A stretch of 34,887 nucleotides of DNA from Chloroflexota bacterium (GTDB lineage: Bacteria > Chloroflexota > Anaerolineae > J102). The position numbers and the translations under genes are program-made. Below, one piece after another: positions 1-8,091 of the stretch. Under the pieces are notes generated by a model. It made no database searches and was not told where the DNA came from. It saw only the letters and a program-made list of their open reading frames with translations. Position 1 is the first letter of the stretch, and the number at the start of each line of letters is the position of its first letter. The DNA lies in contig JAAENG010000137.1 in the NCBI GenBank assembly GCA_024224665.1, positions 1 through 34,887 on the forward strand. Reading direction: 5' to 3'.

Positions 1-172
1 CTACTAATGAAACGATGTTATGGTAAGTTGTTTCAGGACATCATGCAGGGGGCGCAGCACCCCTAGGTTACTCGCAATGACAGACAGGGAATTTATTCTT
101 GGACGATTACTAAGTCAAAATGGGGCATCATTACGGAGATATTCTTCACACAATGCGCGAGACACATCGGCA
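1..172. other. Non-coding left edge of window
   Basis: This stretch lies downstream of the Dabb gene. I see no credible ORF, promoter pair, strong hairpin or repeat in it. Confidence 0.5.
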
Positions 173-490
173 CTATGCTGATCCAGTCCAATAGTCGATC
201 ACGAGCACCCTATCCAGAATCGGTTGTAACTTCGCCACAAACGCCTGGTGCGCCGGATGGGGCAGGTAGCTGTCGCGCGCTTCGGTTGTGCGGAAGCTCA
301 CGAGAAAGCAATGCGTGAAACCTTGTGCCAGGTTTTCGACACTGACATCCATTCCCCACTCGAAACCTGCAATCCCAGGAATCTGAGCAGGCAGCGCCGA
401 GAACGCCTGCTCAACGGCATGGATTTCCGCTTCGCTAGCGTCATCGTCAAATGAAAAAAGCACGACATGACGTAAGTAGTTGTCAGGCAT
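173..490 (-). CDS. Dabb (stress-responsive dimeric alpha/beta-barrel) family protein
   Basis: The 105-residue protein matches the Dabb family along its whole length. It has the N-terminal strand HVVLFSF, the central segment GFTHCFLVSF and the family hallmark YLPHPAHQAFV near residues 75-86. Dabb proteins are small ferredoxin-like folds that usually dimerise. Members range from stress-induced proteins to small-ligand enzymes, and the motif does not assign a reaction. The ATG start is preceded by GGAGAGAG at suitable spacing. It lies 175 bp downstream of the glycyl radical enzyme on the same strand, with a folded 56-bp repeat between them, so it may be the last gene of that locus or separately transcribed. 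The family call is firm; the function is unknown. Confidence 0.9.
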   Translation of the reverse strand: MPDNYLRHVVLFSFDDDASEAEIHAVEQAFSALPAQIPGIAGFEWGMDVSVENLAQGFTHCFLVSFRTTEARDSYLPHPAHQAFVAKLQPILDRVLVIDYWTGSA

Positions 491-584
491 AGTCTCTCTC
501 TCCGGGGAGAATCTGTGTTTATCCGTGAGTTAATTTTCGTTGCCAGTCTGTTAGTTCATCGTGGCGCAAGTAGCGGCGCGGTTC

Positions 585-640
585 GTAGTAGGTGATTCAT
601 CGCCGTGATAGGTGCACAAAAGCGCTTAAGCACTTACTAC
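585..640 (+). repeat. 56-bp folded intergenic repeat, copy 1
   Basis: This element begins GTAGTAGG and ends ACTTACTAC, so its ends form an inverted repeat (GTAGT/ACTAC). Inside are two further potential stems, around GGTGATTCATCGCC and around AGCGCTTAAGCACT. The reverse complement of 13805-13860 matches it at about 45 of 56 positions. It sits between the Dabb gene and the glycyl radical enzyme gene. It resembles a REP or MITE-like element; no coding content is seen. Confidence 0.75.
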
Positions 641-665
641 AAACTGCCTCTTATGCCGCTTTGTG

Positions 666-3101
666 CTAGACATCTGAGAATTCAGTGCGACGGATGATCT
701 CATCTTGCAATTCTTTATCTAATTCATTGAAATAGGCACTGTAGCCGGCCACGCGCACCACCAGTGAACGAAAGGCATCGGGATTGGCCTGGGCTTCGCG
801 CAAAGTATGCGCGGAAACCACGTTGAACTGGACATGCGGTATGTGCAGACGACAGAAACCGCGCAACAGGAGCACGAACTTTCGCAAAGCCTCGGCGCCC
901 TCAAAAAAGGAGGGTAAGAATTTCATATTTAGCAATGCGCCGTTGGAAGCGAGCTTCAGATCGATCTTGCCCACCGAACTGAGCACTGCCGTGGCCCCGC
1001 GCCGGTCCCGGCCGGCTGTGGGAGAGAGGCCGCCATCGGCCAGGGGCGTGCCCGCGTGCCTGCCGTCGGGTGTCGCACCCACATTGGCGCCCATGGGCAC
1101 ATGCGCAGAGACGGTGTAGAAACCGGGTTGGTAGAGGCCGCCACGAAGGGTCGGGTACTGCTCAACCAGCTCACAATAGCGATCCCCCCACGTTTCTGCG
1201 TACCGGTCAACTGCGTCGTCATCGTTGCCGAACTTGGGGACACGATTGATCAGACGTTGCCGTAACACCTCTTGCTCGCTCCAATCTTCCTTTAACGCTT
1301 GTAGCAGGGCATCAGCCGACAGCCACTGATCATCGAAAACGGCCTGGTGGATCGCTACAAAGCTATCGGCTACATTGGCGATCTGTACGCCCTGCACACC
1401 CGAGAAGTTATAGTGCGCCCCACCTGCCGTCACATCCAACCCTCGCTCAATACAATCGGAAATCACCAGCGAGAGGAAGGGCGACGGATAGATCTCGGCA
1501 TGGATGCCATCCACGACATTGCAGCCTTTTACCATCAGTCGTACGAGATGAGCCAACTGCTTATCATAGGCTTGTTCGAGTTCGGCGAAGGTCGCCATCT
1601 CGTCCAGGGGTGGTGTCGCCAAACCAATCTGCTCACCCGACCCAGGATCTTTGCCCCCGAACAGGGTAAGTTCCAGCACCCGTGTGAGGTTGAACATGGA
1701 GGCATCGCTCCAGCCCAGAGCCTTGCCCGGTGTCGATAATTCCACACAACCCACCACTGCATAGTTCATGGCGTCGTCAGGCTCGATGCCTCGATTGATC
1801 TGCCCTGGGATAATCACCTCATCGTTGAACACCTGCGGCATACCACTGCCTTTGCCAATTACAAAAGCCGCCGCTTCCAAGAAATCTTGCGGGCTGTCTT
1901 CGTGTATGCGGATCGAGAGGTTGGGTTGTGTTAATCCCAGGTGCGCTTGCGCCCGCAAACACATGTAGCTGAGCAGATTGGTGGCATCGTTGCCGTCAGC
2001 CAATTGGCCACCCACCACTAGATTGAACCCAATAGGAAAGCCCGCGAAATATCGGGCACTTTTGCTGCTGCGCAAAAGCACGATCTCGTTGAATTTTAAC
2101 CAGAGATGCTCCAGAAGCTCCTGGGCCAGATCAAGCCCCAAGCGGCCGGAGCCAAGATCGCGTTCGAGATAAGGCAACATGTATTGGTCGAATCGTCCCG
2201 GTGAAAAACTGCTGGCATTTGATTCGATCTGCAATAGTACAAACAGGAACCAAAGCGATTGCAGAGCGTCGTGAAAATCACGGGCGGGATGGTCAGACAA
2301 CCATTCGCACACGTCCGAGATATGTTGCAACTCGGCAATACGCGCGTCATCTTTACACGACTGGATCTGATATGACGCCAGTTGAGCATAGCGCAACATG
2401 AACTCCTCAGCCGCTTGCAGCACGATCAAGGAGGCATCGTAAAAGATCTGCTGATCCTCGGTCTGCGCAGATGGATGGAGACGCGCACGTTGCACCTCCT
2501 CACGTAAACCGGCCAACCCCAGTTGCAGCCATGATTCCACATCGGGGAGGATATGGCCCTGGGCATGGTCGGTCTGGTTGAGTGAAAACGCTTTGCCACG
2601 TACAGCGATGGCCACATCCTCCGGAACGCGAGCGGCCACGGTATCCTCCAGGGTCTTGCCACGCCAGTAAGGGAAGATATCCTCGCGCAATTCCTGGATT
2701 TGCTCGGGCGTAATACAGAAGCGATCTTGGGGCCGTGTTGGCAGGATATCCAATTCTTTGTCTATCCAATCCACAGCTCCCTCCGGTGCGATCACACCCA
2801 TGCGAGGGAGCAAAGAACGGTTGCCAACAATGATCTCATCGCCTCCGATATCGATGCTCATACGCCGTACCAGATGGAGAAGCATTTTCGCCCGGCGGAT
2901 GGGCATACGCTCCCCTTCAGTTTGGCGGTAACTCTCGGTCGTGAAACGAGCGCGTTCTACATCTACCTTGCGTTCGTTGCCCAGGAGCCGCTGTTTCATG
3001 CGAGCAACGCCTTCGCTCGGTTTGGTGGTTTGCCTCTGGTCGGGTGGGAATCCATCCAGGGGGTTCAGTTGGGTGTCTGTTTTCGTTAGCGTTTTGTGCA
3101 T
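666..3101 (-). CDS. Glycyl radical enzyme, PFL-like dehydratase/lyase branch
   Basis: This 811-residue protein is a complete glycyl radical enzyme. The C-terminal radical loop RVAGYSAYFN places the radical glycine at G786. The active-site loop GCVELSTPGK gives the thiyl-radical C452 and a general base E454. True pyruvate formate-lyase has two adjacent cysteines there, so this is not PFL. The GCVE form is shared by the dehydratase/lyase branch (glycerol, propanediol and hydroxyproline dehydratases, choline and isethionate lyases, anhydrohexitol-phosphate lyases). The motif HAQGHILPD (residues 179-187) also fits that branch. The start follows the activase stop by 9 bp, so the two are co-transcribed. 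The neighbouring ROK kinase hints at a phosphorylated sugar or polyol substrate, but this is inference. The enzyme implies anaerobic function. Confidence 0.95.
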   Translation of the reverse strand: MHKTLTKTDTQLNPLDGFPPDQRQTTKPSEGVARMKQRLLGNERKVDVERARFTTESYRQTEGERMPIRRAKMLLHLVRRMSIDIGGDEIIVGNRSLLPRMGVIAPEGAVDWIDKELDILPTRPQDRFCITPEQIQELREDIFPYWRGKTLEDTVAARVPEDVAIAVRGKAFSLNQTDHAQGHILPDVESWLQLGLAGLREEVQRARLHPSAQTEDQQIFYDASLIVLQAAEEFMLRYAQLASYQIQSCKDDARIAELQHISDVCEWLSDHPARDFHDALQSLWFLFVLLQIESNASSFSPGRFDQYMLPYLERDLGSGRLGLDLAQELLEHLWLKFNEIVLLRSSKSARYFAGFPIGFNLVVGGQLADGNDATNLLSYMCLRAQAHLGLTQPNLSIRIHEDSPQDFLEAAAFVIGKGSGMPQVFNDEVIIPGQINRGIEPDDAMNYAVVGCVELSTPGKALGWSDASMFNLTRVLELTLFGGKDPGSGEQIGLATPPLDEMATFAELEQAYDKQLAHLVRLMVKGCNVVDGIHAEIYPSPFLSLVISDCIERGLDVTAGGAHYNFSGVQGVQIANVADSFVAIHQAVFDDQWLSADALLQALKEDWSEQEVLRQRLINRVPKFGNDDDAVDRYAETWGDRYCELVEQYPTLRGGLYQPGFYTVSAHVPMGANVGATPDGRHAGTPLADGGLSPTAGRDRRGATAVLSSVGKIDLKLASNGALLNMKFLPSFFEGAEALRKFVLLLRGFCRLHIPHVQFNVVSAHTLREAQANPDAFRSLVVRVAGYSAYFNELDKELQDEIIRRTEFSDV

Positions 3102-3110
3102 AGTTTGACC

Positions 3111-4181
3111 CTAGCCGCCAATGCGGACCTGTAGTCCATGTGTGATCAGTATACCTGCATAGGATTCGATTTCTTCTTCTGTCAGTTGTTTGTGCTTTTC
3201 CCAGGCATATGTTCTCCCCAGCGCCCGGTACTTCGCTTTCCCCAGCGTGTGATAAGGCAAAAGATCAACACGCTGTGCGTTTCCGCCAAGCTGTGTGATG
3301 TAGGCTGCCATCGCCTCGAAACTCTCCGAGTCGGCATTGAAGCCGGGGATAAGGGGTATGCGGATGATAAGAGGTGCATTGGCAGCAGTCAGACACTGTA
3401 GATTTGCCAGAATCAAGTCGTTGTCCAGTCCGGTGTATGCCTGGTGTTTGGCCTGATCCACATGTTTGAGATCGTACAAAATCAGGTCGAGATAAGGCAA
3501 TAGCCGCTGGAAGACCGGCCACTGAGTGTGGCCACAGGTTTCGATAGCGCTGTGGATGCCCTCAGCTTTGGCCAGGCGCAACAGGGCTTCCGCCATGTCA
3601 GGTTGCAGGGTAGCCTCACCACCGGTTAGTGTCATCCCTCCGCCATCACCATAAAAAGGCACATCGCGTCGCACTTCTCGCAACACATCGCCGGCTGTGC
3701 GACGCTCGCCGATCCTGTGCATAGCCCCAGTAGGGCAGATTTCCACCCGAGCGCCGAAATCTATCTCAACCGTACCGTTGTTTTCCCGGCCATTCTGTTG
3801 GTCCCAGCAGTCAGGACAGGCGTCGGCGAACTGCCCGCAAGTCATACAGTTCTGAGCGCTGAGCGCGTAGTCTGGTTCCAGGTTCTGCGACTCGGGATTC
3901 GCGCACCACTGGCAACGCAACGGACAACCTTTCAGAAACACATTGGTGCGAATGCCGGGACCATCATGTACCGATAAACGTTGGATATCAAACATAACGC
4001 CTGCAACCGCCTCAAGCCGTACACGTTCATCAGCAGATAACGGAGTCCGTTTGGTATCCACCTCCAAGCCATTCACACGCTGCGCATGATCACTCCGTAG
4101 CTTCCCAAACGAAGTGTCCACCGAATCTGTACAAGCTGCGTGGTCTTTGATGAGATCCGAATTCATAACCACGTTATCCAC
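3111..4181 (-). CDS. Glycyl radical enzyme activating enzyme (radical SAM)
   Basis: This 356-residue protein activates the adjacent glycyl radical enzyme by hydrogen abstraction with a 5'-deoxyadenosyl radical. The radical SAM CX3CX2C motif is GCPLRCQWC (C86, C90, C93). It is preceded by the activase hallmark FDIQRLSVHDGPGIRT. An insertion with C112, C115, C122, C125 and C149 (ending ICPTGAM) should bind additional Fe-S. The SAM-binding TLTGGEATLQ follows. Activases normally begin a few residues before the FDIQ motif, but here about 62 residues precede it. The farthest start is GTG at 4181, overlapping the ROK stop by 8 bp; ATG at 4166 is an alternative. The overlap suggests translational coupling. 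The family call is certain, while the true start is open. Confidence 0.95.
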   Translation of the reverse strand: MDNVVMNSDLIKDHAACTDSVDTSFGKLRSDHAQRVNGLEVDTKRTPLSADERVRLEAVAGVMFDIQRLSVHDGPGIRTNVFLKGCPLRCQWCANPESQNLEPDYALSAQNCMTCGQFADACPDCWDQQNGRENNGTVEIDFGARVEICPTGAMHRIGERRTAGDVLREVRRDVPFYGDGGGMTLTGGEATLQPDMAEALLRLAKAEGIHSAIETCGHTQWPVFQRLLPYLDLILYDLKHVDQAKHQAYTGLDNDLILANLQCLTAANAPLIIRIPLIPGFNADSESFEAMAAYITQLGGNAQRVDLLPYHTLGKAKYRALGRTYAWEKHKQLTEEEIESYAGILITHGLQVRIGG

Positions 4182-5127
4182 TAACCGGCAACTGGCGCGC
4201 TAACCAAGCACAACCCAGAATGGGTCCATCCGTATCCAGTGCTGCCGCCACAATGCGCACGGTCTTTCCCACCGAAGCGAAACTATAGGCCGGCGCCGTG
4301 CGCCTCGCGGGCGCCAGCAGCAAGTCCCCCGACTTAACCACACTACCTCCGATCACATAAAGATCGATATTGAGAGTCATTGCCATGGTGGCAACCAGCA
4401 CACCCAATGCCTCGCCGGCCTCATCCATGACCTGAGCAGCCAAGGGATCGCCCTCAGCAGCCAGTTGAGATACCCTCTCGCCGCTGACCGTTTCAGCCAC
4501 CTTTGGCGCCTGCGAACCTTGCTTTTCCAGTGCTGCCTGATAACGCCTGACCAAGGCAGGGCCACTCATAAAAAGTTCGGCACAACCCTGTGATCCACAA
4601 TGGCAGCGTTCGCCATAACGATCGAGGGTGATATGTCCGACCTCACCGCCAAAGTTGTGTTCTCCGCGCAGGATCACCCCATCCATGATGATAGCCGCCC
4701 CCACACCAGTACCAACAACGACATAGACCATACTATCGGCGTCTTGCCCGACACCATAATAGAATTCACCCAACGCTGCAGCTTTGGCGTCGTGCTCCAG
4801 CGCCACGGGTATGCCGAGTGCGTCGCACAGCAATTGGCGGATGGGGGCATGATGCAAACCGGGGATGTTGGGTGGATCCATCAAGACACCATGCTCGTGA
4901 TCAAGGGGGCCGGGACAACAGATGCCAAGGGCGGCGATCCGGCCATCCTCCGGCAATGCAGTTCGCAATGCCTCGACTTGCTCACCGATTCGAGCCATTA
5001 CGGCATCAGGACCGGCTTCGGCCTGGGTGGGAATCCTGCGCCGGGCGACGATCTGATTGTCGGGATTTACCAAACCCAGTTCGATTTTGGTGGCACCGAG
5101 ATCGATGCCGATCGTGTGTGTGTTCAT
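4174..5127 (-). CDS. ROK family sugar kinase (glucokinase-like)
   Basis: From the ATG at 5127 this is a 317-residue ROK kinase, the usual family length. The reading frame stays open for 52 more upstream codons, but that part has no family similarity. The phosphate-binding loop is GIDLGATKIELG (residues 7-18). The catalytic Asp is D113 in LEHDAKAAALGE. The second ATP loop is VVGTGVGAA, and the ROK zinc site is H165 with C175, C177 and C182 in the CHCGSQGCAE motif. ROK enzymes phosphorylate hexoses such as glucose, mannose or allose at O6; substrate cannot be fixed here. It is coupled to the activase downstream by an 8-bp overlap. In this setting it may supply a hexose- or anhydrohexitol-6-phosphate to the radical enzyme. 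The RBS is weak (AAAGAAA). Confidence 0.93.
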   Translation of the reverse strand: MNTHTIGIDLGATKIELGLVNPDNQIVARRRIPTQAEAGPDAVMARIGEQVEALRTALPEDGRIAALGICCPGPLDHEHGVLMDPPNIPGLHHAPIRQLLCDALGIPVALEHDAKAAALGEFYYGVGQDADSMVYVVVGTGVGAAIIMDGVILRGEHNFGGEVGHITLDRYGERCHCGSQGCAELFMSGPALVRRYQAALEKQGSQAPKVAETVSGERVSQLAAEGDPLAAQVMDEAGEALGVLVATMAMTLNIDLYVIGGSVVKSGDLLLAPARRTAPAYSFASVGKTVRIVAAALDTDGPILGCAWLARQLPVSG

Positions 5128-5291
5128 GCAATGTTTCTTTTGAACGTGTTGCGTGTTGCGTAGACATTGGCCGTTGATACAGGTCTTCTTTTTTGGATCT
5201 ATGTGTACTTCGGGAATGTAGGGAGGAGCGCATGAACTGCATCTACGCTCTGGTCGCAGAGAAAACGGACCACGCAACAGCAATACGTGCT

Positions 5292-5699
5292 CTATCCTAT
5301 CAATGCGGCGCCCATCAGGGCCAGAACCATATCATCTTCTTCGGGTAAGCCGCTGACGCCGACGGCACCGACAACCTGATCCTGAAAGAGAATCGGTACG
5401 CCGCCACCCCAGCCGGTGTAGCGCAGATCGCCGAAATTGGTTATTGGAAAATCCTCGGTTCGAGAAGCATCACCCACAGCCCGGGATTCCTTGCGCTCGC
5501 GTGCGGCCGTAAATGCCTTGTTGATGGCATTGTTGATCGAGGCCAATGGGCATCCGTCGGTACGCAGGAACGCGATCAGCTCACCATGTTCGTCGGCCAC
5601 AGCAATGGCCGCACCCAGTCCTTGTTTCTCCAATTCAGCCTGGATGGTTTGGACGATCTTCTGCGCGTCTGTATGGGATAGATGATTCTTTTGTTGCAT
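5292..5699 (-). CDS. GlcG/HbpS family protein (PduO C-terminal-like domain)
   Basis: The 135-residue protein has the GlcG/HbpS fold signature. An amphipathic N-terminal helix is followed by AAIAVADEHGELIAFLRTDG, then INKAFTAARE, and finally GGVPILFQDQVVGAVGVSGLPEEDD. Related proteins bind heme in the extracellular sensor HbpS, form the C-terminal domain of PduO, or occur as GlcG in glycolate operons. Standalone members in catabolic operons have poorly defined roles. No signal peptide is visible, so this one is cytoplasmic. The ATG is preceded by GGAG at about 8 bp. It lies 164 bp upstream of the ROK kinase on the same strand, which fits membership of the glycyl-radical locus. Confidence 0.87.
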   Translation of the reverse strand: MQQKNHLSHTDAQKIVQTIQAELEKQGLGAAIAVADEHGELIAFLRTDGCPLASINNAINKAFTAARERKESRAVGDASRTEDFPITNFGDLRYTGWGGGVPILFQDQVVGAVGVSGLPEEDDMVLALMGAALIG

Positions 5700-5748
5700 T
5701 ATTTACTCCGTTTTCGGTCGAGAGTAACTTGAATTCGGATTATTGTTC

Positions 5749-5853
5749 GCTCACGGATAAAAGTGGAGAACACGGATTTCTTAATGGGTTGATTGAAAAC
5801 TGGGGTTACGACGTAACGCATTTATCCGTGACAATCTGTACAAATCCGTGAGC
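5749..5853. repeat. Intergenic inverted repeat (10-bp perfect arms)
   Basis: GCTCACGGAT at 5749-5758 is the exact reverse complement of ATCCGTGAGC at 5844-5853. Additional CACGGAT/ATCCGTG copies lie between them. A related segment, AATCTGT followed by ATCCGTGAG and ATTTTC, is seen at about 510-538, downstream of the glycyl radical enzyme. This looks like a dispersed intergenic element. No ORF is present. Confidence 0.5.
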
Positions 5854-5922
5854 CGATTTTCAGTTCCGATTTGAGGTACATTTATTGTAATGTATGACCT
5901 TACTTTGAACTCGTTGTTTTGC

Positions 5923-5928
5923 TACAAT
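5923..5928 (+). promoter_or_regulatory. Extended -10 promoter for the DUF4160-DUF2442 pair
   Basis: TACAAT is preceded by TGC, giving an extended -10 (TGnTACAAT). The -35 region 17 bp upstream is weak (TTACTT). It lies 43 bp before the DUF4160 start in AT-rich DNA. Confidence 0.45.
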
Positions 5929-5971
5929 ACGATCATGCTTAACTGAGTAGATTCATTTCGGAACGCACTCC

Positions 5972-6238
5972 ATGCCTGAAATCTCTTGCTTCCACGGAAT
6001 CATTATCGCCATGTATTTCGAAAGTGGTCGTCATCATCGGCCGCACTTCCACGCTAGATACGGCGAATACAAAGCAAGCGTTGCAATCGATCCACCAACC
6101 ATTCTAGCAGGAGCGTTACCTCGTCGTCAGCAGAACCTGGTTCTTGCATGGGCTGAGTTGCACCAGAAAGAATTACTAGACAATTGGCATCGCGCTTCAC
6201 AGCAAAAACCATTACAAACAATTACCGGGTTACAATAA
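5972..6238 (+). CDS. DUF4160 domain protein
   Basis: This 88-residue protein matches DUF4160. It opens with MPEISCFHGIIIAMYF, continues with the family signature HHRPHFHARYGEYKASVAI, and ends in a helical WAELHQKELLDNWHRA segment. DUF4160 proteins are small, have no established activity, and very often precede a DUF2442 gene. That pairing and its patchy distribution have suggested a toxin-antitoxin-like or mobile module, which is not proven. The gene is AT-richer than its neighbours and runs opposite to the surrounding operon. The RBS is weak. DUF2442 follows after 9 bp. Confidence 0.88.
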   Translation: MPEISCFHGIIIAMYFESGRHHRPHFHARYGEYKASVAIDPPTILAGALPRRQQNLVLAWAELHQKELLDNWHRASQQKPLQTITGLQ

Positions 6239-6247
6239 AACTTCTTC

Positions 6248-6559
6248 ATGAATAAAGCAATAGCCGAATCTCATCTCCATGATGTTACAGGATTTAAATT
6301 ACTGCATAAATATACAATTAGGATCGAATTTGATGATAAGAGCATACAAATCATCGATTTTGAACCTGTTTTGTACGGACCAGTTTTCGGCCAATTACGA
6401 GATATTGAAATATTCAATCAGGTATCATTGAATTCAGATATCGGTACACTGTTCTGGCCGAATGGCGCAGATATTGATCCGAATGTGCTGTACCATTGGC
6501 CGGAACACATCGATGCAATCATTGAGCAGCGGCAGCAGCAATTTATGGCTTCGGCCTAG
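6248..6559 (+). CDS. DUF2442 domain protein
   Basis: The 103-residue product has the DUF2442 layout. A strand-rich N-terminus (HDVTGFKLLHKYTIRIEFDD) precedes IIDFEPVLYGPVFGQLRD and the hallmark GTLFWPNGADIDPNVLYH near residues 76-93. NMR structures of family members show a small alpha/beta fold; the biochemical role is not established. It forms a two-gene unit with DUF4160 and shares its low GC content. Its stop codon is one base away from the stop of the convergent GMC gene, so the pair fits tightly against the operon it interrupts. Confidence 0.88.
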   Translation: MNKAIAESHLHDVTGFKLLHKYTIRIEFDDKSIQIIDFEPVLYGPVFGQLRDIEIFNQVSLNSDIGTLFWPNGADIDPNVLYHWPEHIDAIIEQRQQQFMASA

Positions 6560-6560
6560 A

Positions 6561-8075
6561 TTAGTGGTGAGCTTGATCCTTGATGTGATCTGCCACCCTT
6601 AGCGCCTGTGCAGCAATAGTGAGGGCGGGATTCATGGCTGCGGAGGATGGGAAGAAAGAAGAGTCTACCACAAACAAGTTATCGACGTCATGAGCGCGGC
6701 AGTAGGGATTGAGCACCGAGGTCGCCGGATCATCACCAGATCGAATCGTGCCGCACTGGTGGGAATTGGTATCGATGCCCATGCGCTCGACCAGAACCAG
6801 GGGATAGCCGGCTGCCTTCATCATTTCTTTTGCGGCATCGATAAGTTTACGATGCGATGCCAGATTGTTCGGCTGCCAACGCACCTGCACTCGACCATCC
6901 GACCTGAGCGTCACCCGGTTTTCCGGATCCGGCAGGTCTTCCGACATCACCCACCAATCGACACTGCGATCAGCCATGGCCTGCAAAATGAATTTGGGTA
7001 TGCCCGGTTTGGCAGCGGTGAGCATGCCCCCCTGTAGTTTTCCCAGTAGCTGGATATTGCCCATGGGATAAGGCCAGTCAGGTCCTTCGGCGTAGTAATC
7101 ATTCACCGCCATAGTCTTCTGAAATTGGGTGTCATTACGCCGCCGGGGATCAACCGCCATCAGCGCCGTGTTATTGTGCACCATGTAATGCCGCCCAACC
7201 ATGCCGGATGCATTAGCCAGACCATTGGGATGAGCCTCGTTAGCCGATTGCAATAGGAGGCGGGCAGAGTTCACGGCGCCGCAGCAGACCACAAATCGAT
7301 CGGCGTGGATCTCAAAGGTCTCACCATCACGCTCAGCTTGAAGTGCGACGACGCGTTTACCATCGGCAGAGGTCAGCAGTTGCCGGGCCACGGTGCGAGG
7401 GACAAGCTCGACATCAGGACTTTCGAGGGCAGGGCGCACACAGCATACATCGGAATCGCTCTTTGCCAGGACTTTGCAAGGAAAGCCATCGCAGGTATTA
7501 CAGCGGATGCAGGCGCCATCCGCTCTCAAGTCGATGCCCATTGGATAAGCGAAAGGATGCAGGTCTTGCGCTTGCAAACGCTCGCACAGTTGCTGGATGA
7601 TGGGCTCATGTGGCACGGCCGGGTAGGGATAAGGGCCGGATCGAGGTGGTTCGGTCGGGTCTTGGCCGCCGGCGCCGTGTACGCGATAGATCGATTCTGC
7701 TTTAGCGTAGTAGGGCTCCAACTCATCGTAACTAATGGGCCAGGCCGGTGAGGCGCCCCCTTCATGCTCGATGGTTCCGAAGTCAGCCTTTCGCAAACGT
7801 GGCAGGGCAGCGCCATAGACTTTGGTATTGCCGCCCACGTAATAATGAACACCCGGTTTAAAGGGCTTGCCCTGTTCATCATACCAGCTTTCAGTAGGCT
7901 TGTAACGGGCCTCGTCGAACACCGCCCGGGGCTGCCAATTCTCTTCTTCCTGCGGCAGATAATCACCACGCTCCACGAGCAAGATCTTGGCGCCCGACTC
8001 TCTCAAGGCGTAAGCGAGCGTGCCGCCACCTGCACCGGTACCAATGATGACAATATCGTAGTTAGGTAACTTCAT
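6561..8075 (-). CDS. GMC family FAD-dependent oxidoreductase
   Basis: This 504-residue protein is a complete glucose-methanol-choline flavoprotein. The FAD Rossmann loop is VIIGTGAGGGTLAYALRESG at the N-terminus, with the ribose-binding VERGD. The FAD-contacting segment is GGNTKVYGAALPRLR. The C-terminal catalytic region contains HQCGTIRSG and VVDSSFFPSSAAMNPALTI, supplying the conserved His and Asn. A Cys-rich insertion, CIRCNTCDGFPC, is typical of one bacterial GMC subfamily and could bind metal or Fe-S. Subfamily substrates are mostly unknown; sugars and polyols are plausible. No Tat or Sec signal is visible. It starts 16 bp after the Gfo/Idh remnant and probably belongs to the SorC operon. 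Confidence 0.93.
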   Translation of the reverse strand: MKLPNYDIVIIGTGAGGGTLAYALRESGAKILLVERGDYLPQEEENWQPRAVFDEARYKPTESWYDEQGKPFKPGVHYYVGGNTKVYGAALPRLRKADFGTIEHEGGASPAWPISYDELEPYYAKAESIYRVHGAGGQDPTEPPRSGPYPYPAVPHEPIIQQLCERLQAQDLHPFAYPMGIDLRADGACIRCNTCDGFPCKVLAKSDSDVCCVRPALESPDVELVPRTVARQLLTSADGKRVVALQAERDGETFEIHADRFVVCCGAVNSARLLLQSANEAHPNGLANASGMVGRHYMVHNNTALMAVDPRRRNDTQFQKTMAVNDYYAEGPDWPYPMGNIQLLGKLQGGMLTAAKPGIPKFILQAMADRSVDWWVMSEDLPDPENRVTLRSDGRVQVRWQPNNLASHRKLIDAAKEMMKAAGYPLVLVERMGIDTNSHQCGTIRSGDDPATSVLNPYCRAHDVDNLFVVDSSFFPSSAAMNPALTIAAQALRVADHIKDQAHH

Positions 8076-8091
8076 GTATCAAATTATGAAC

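Noticed and set aside
4600-5163. A 187-codon plus-strand open frame opposite the ROK kinase
   Set aside because: It mirrors the kinase frame, lacks a ribosome site and shows no family features.
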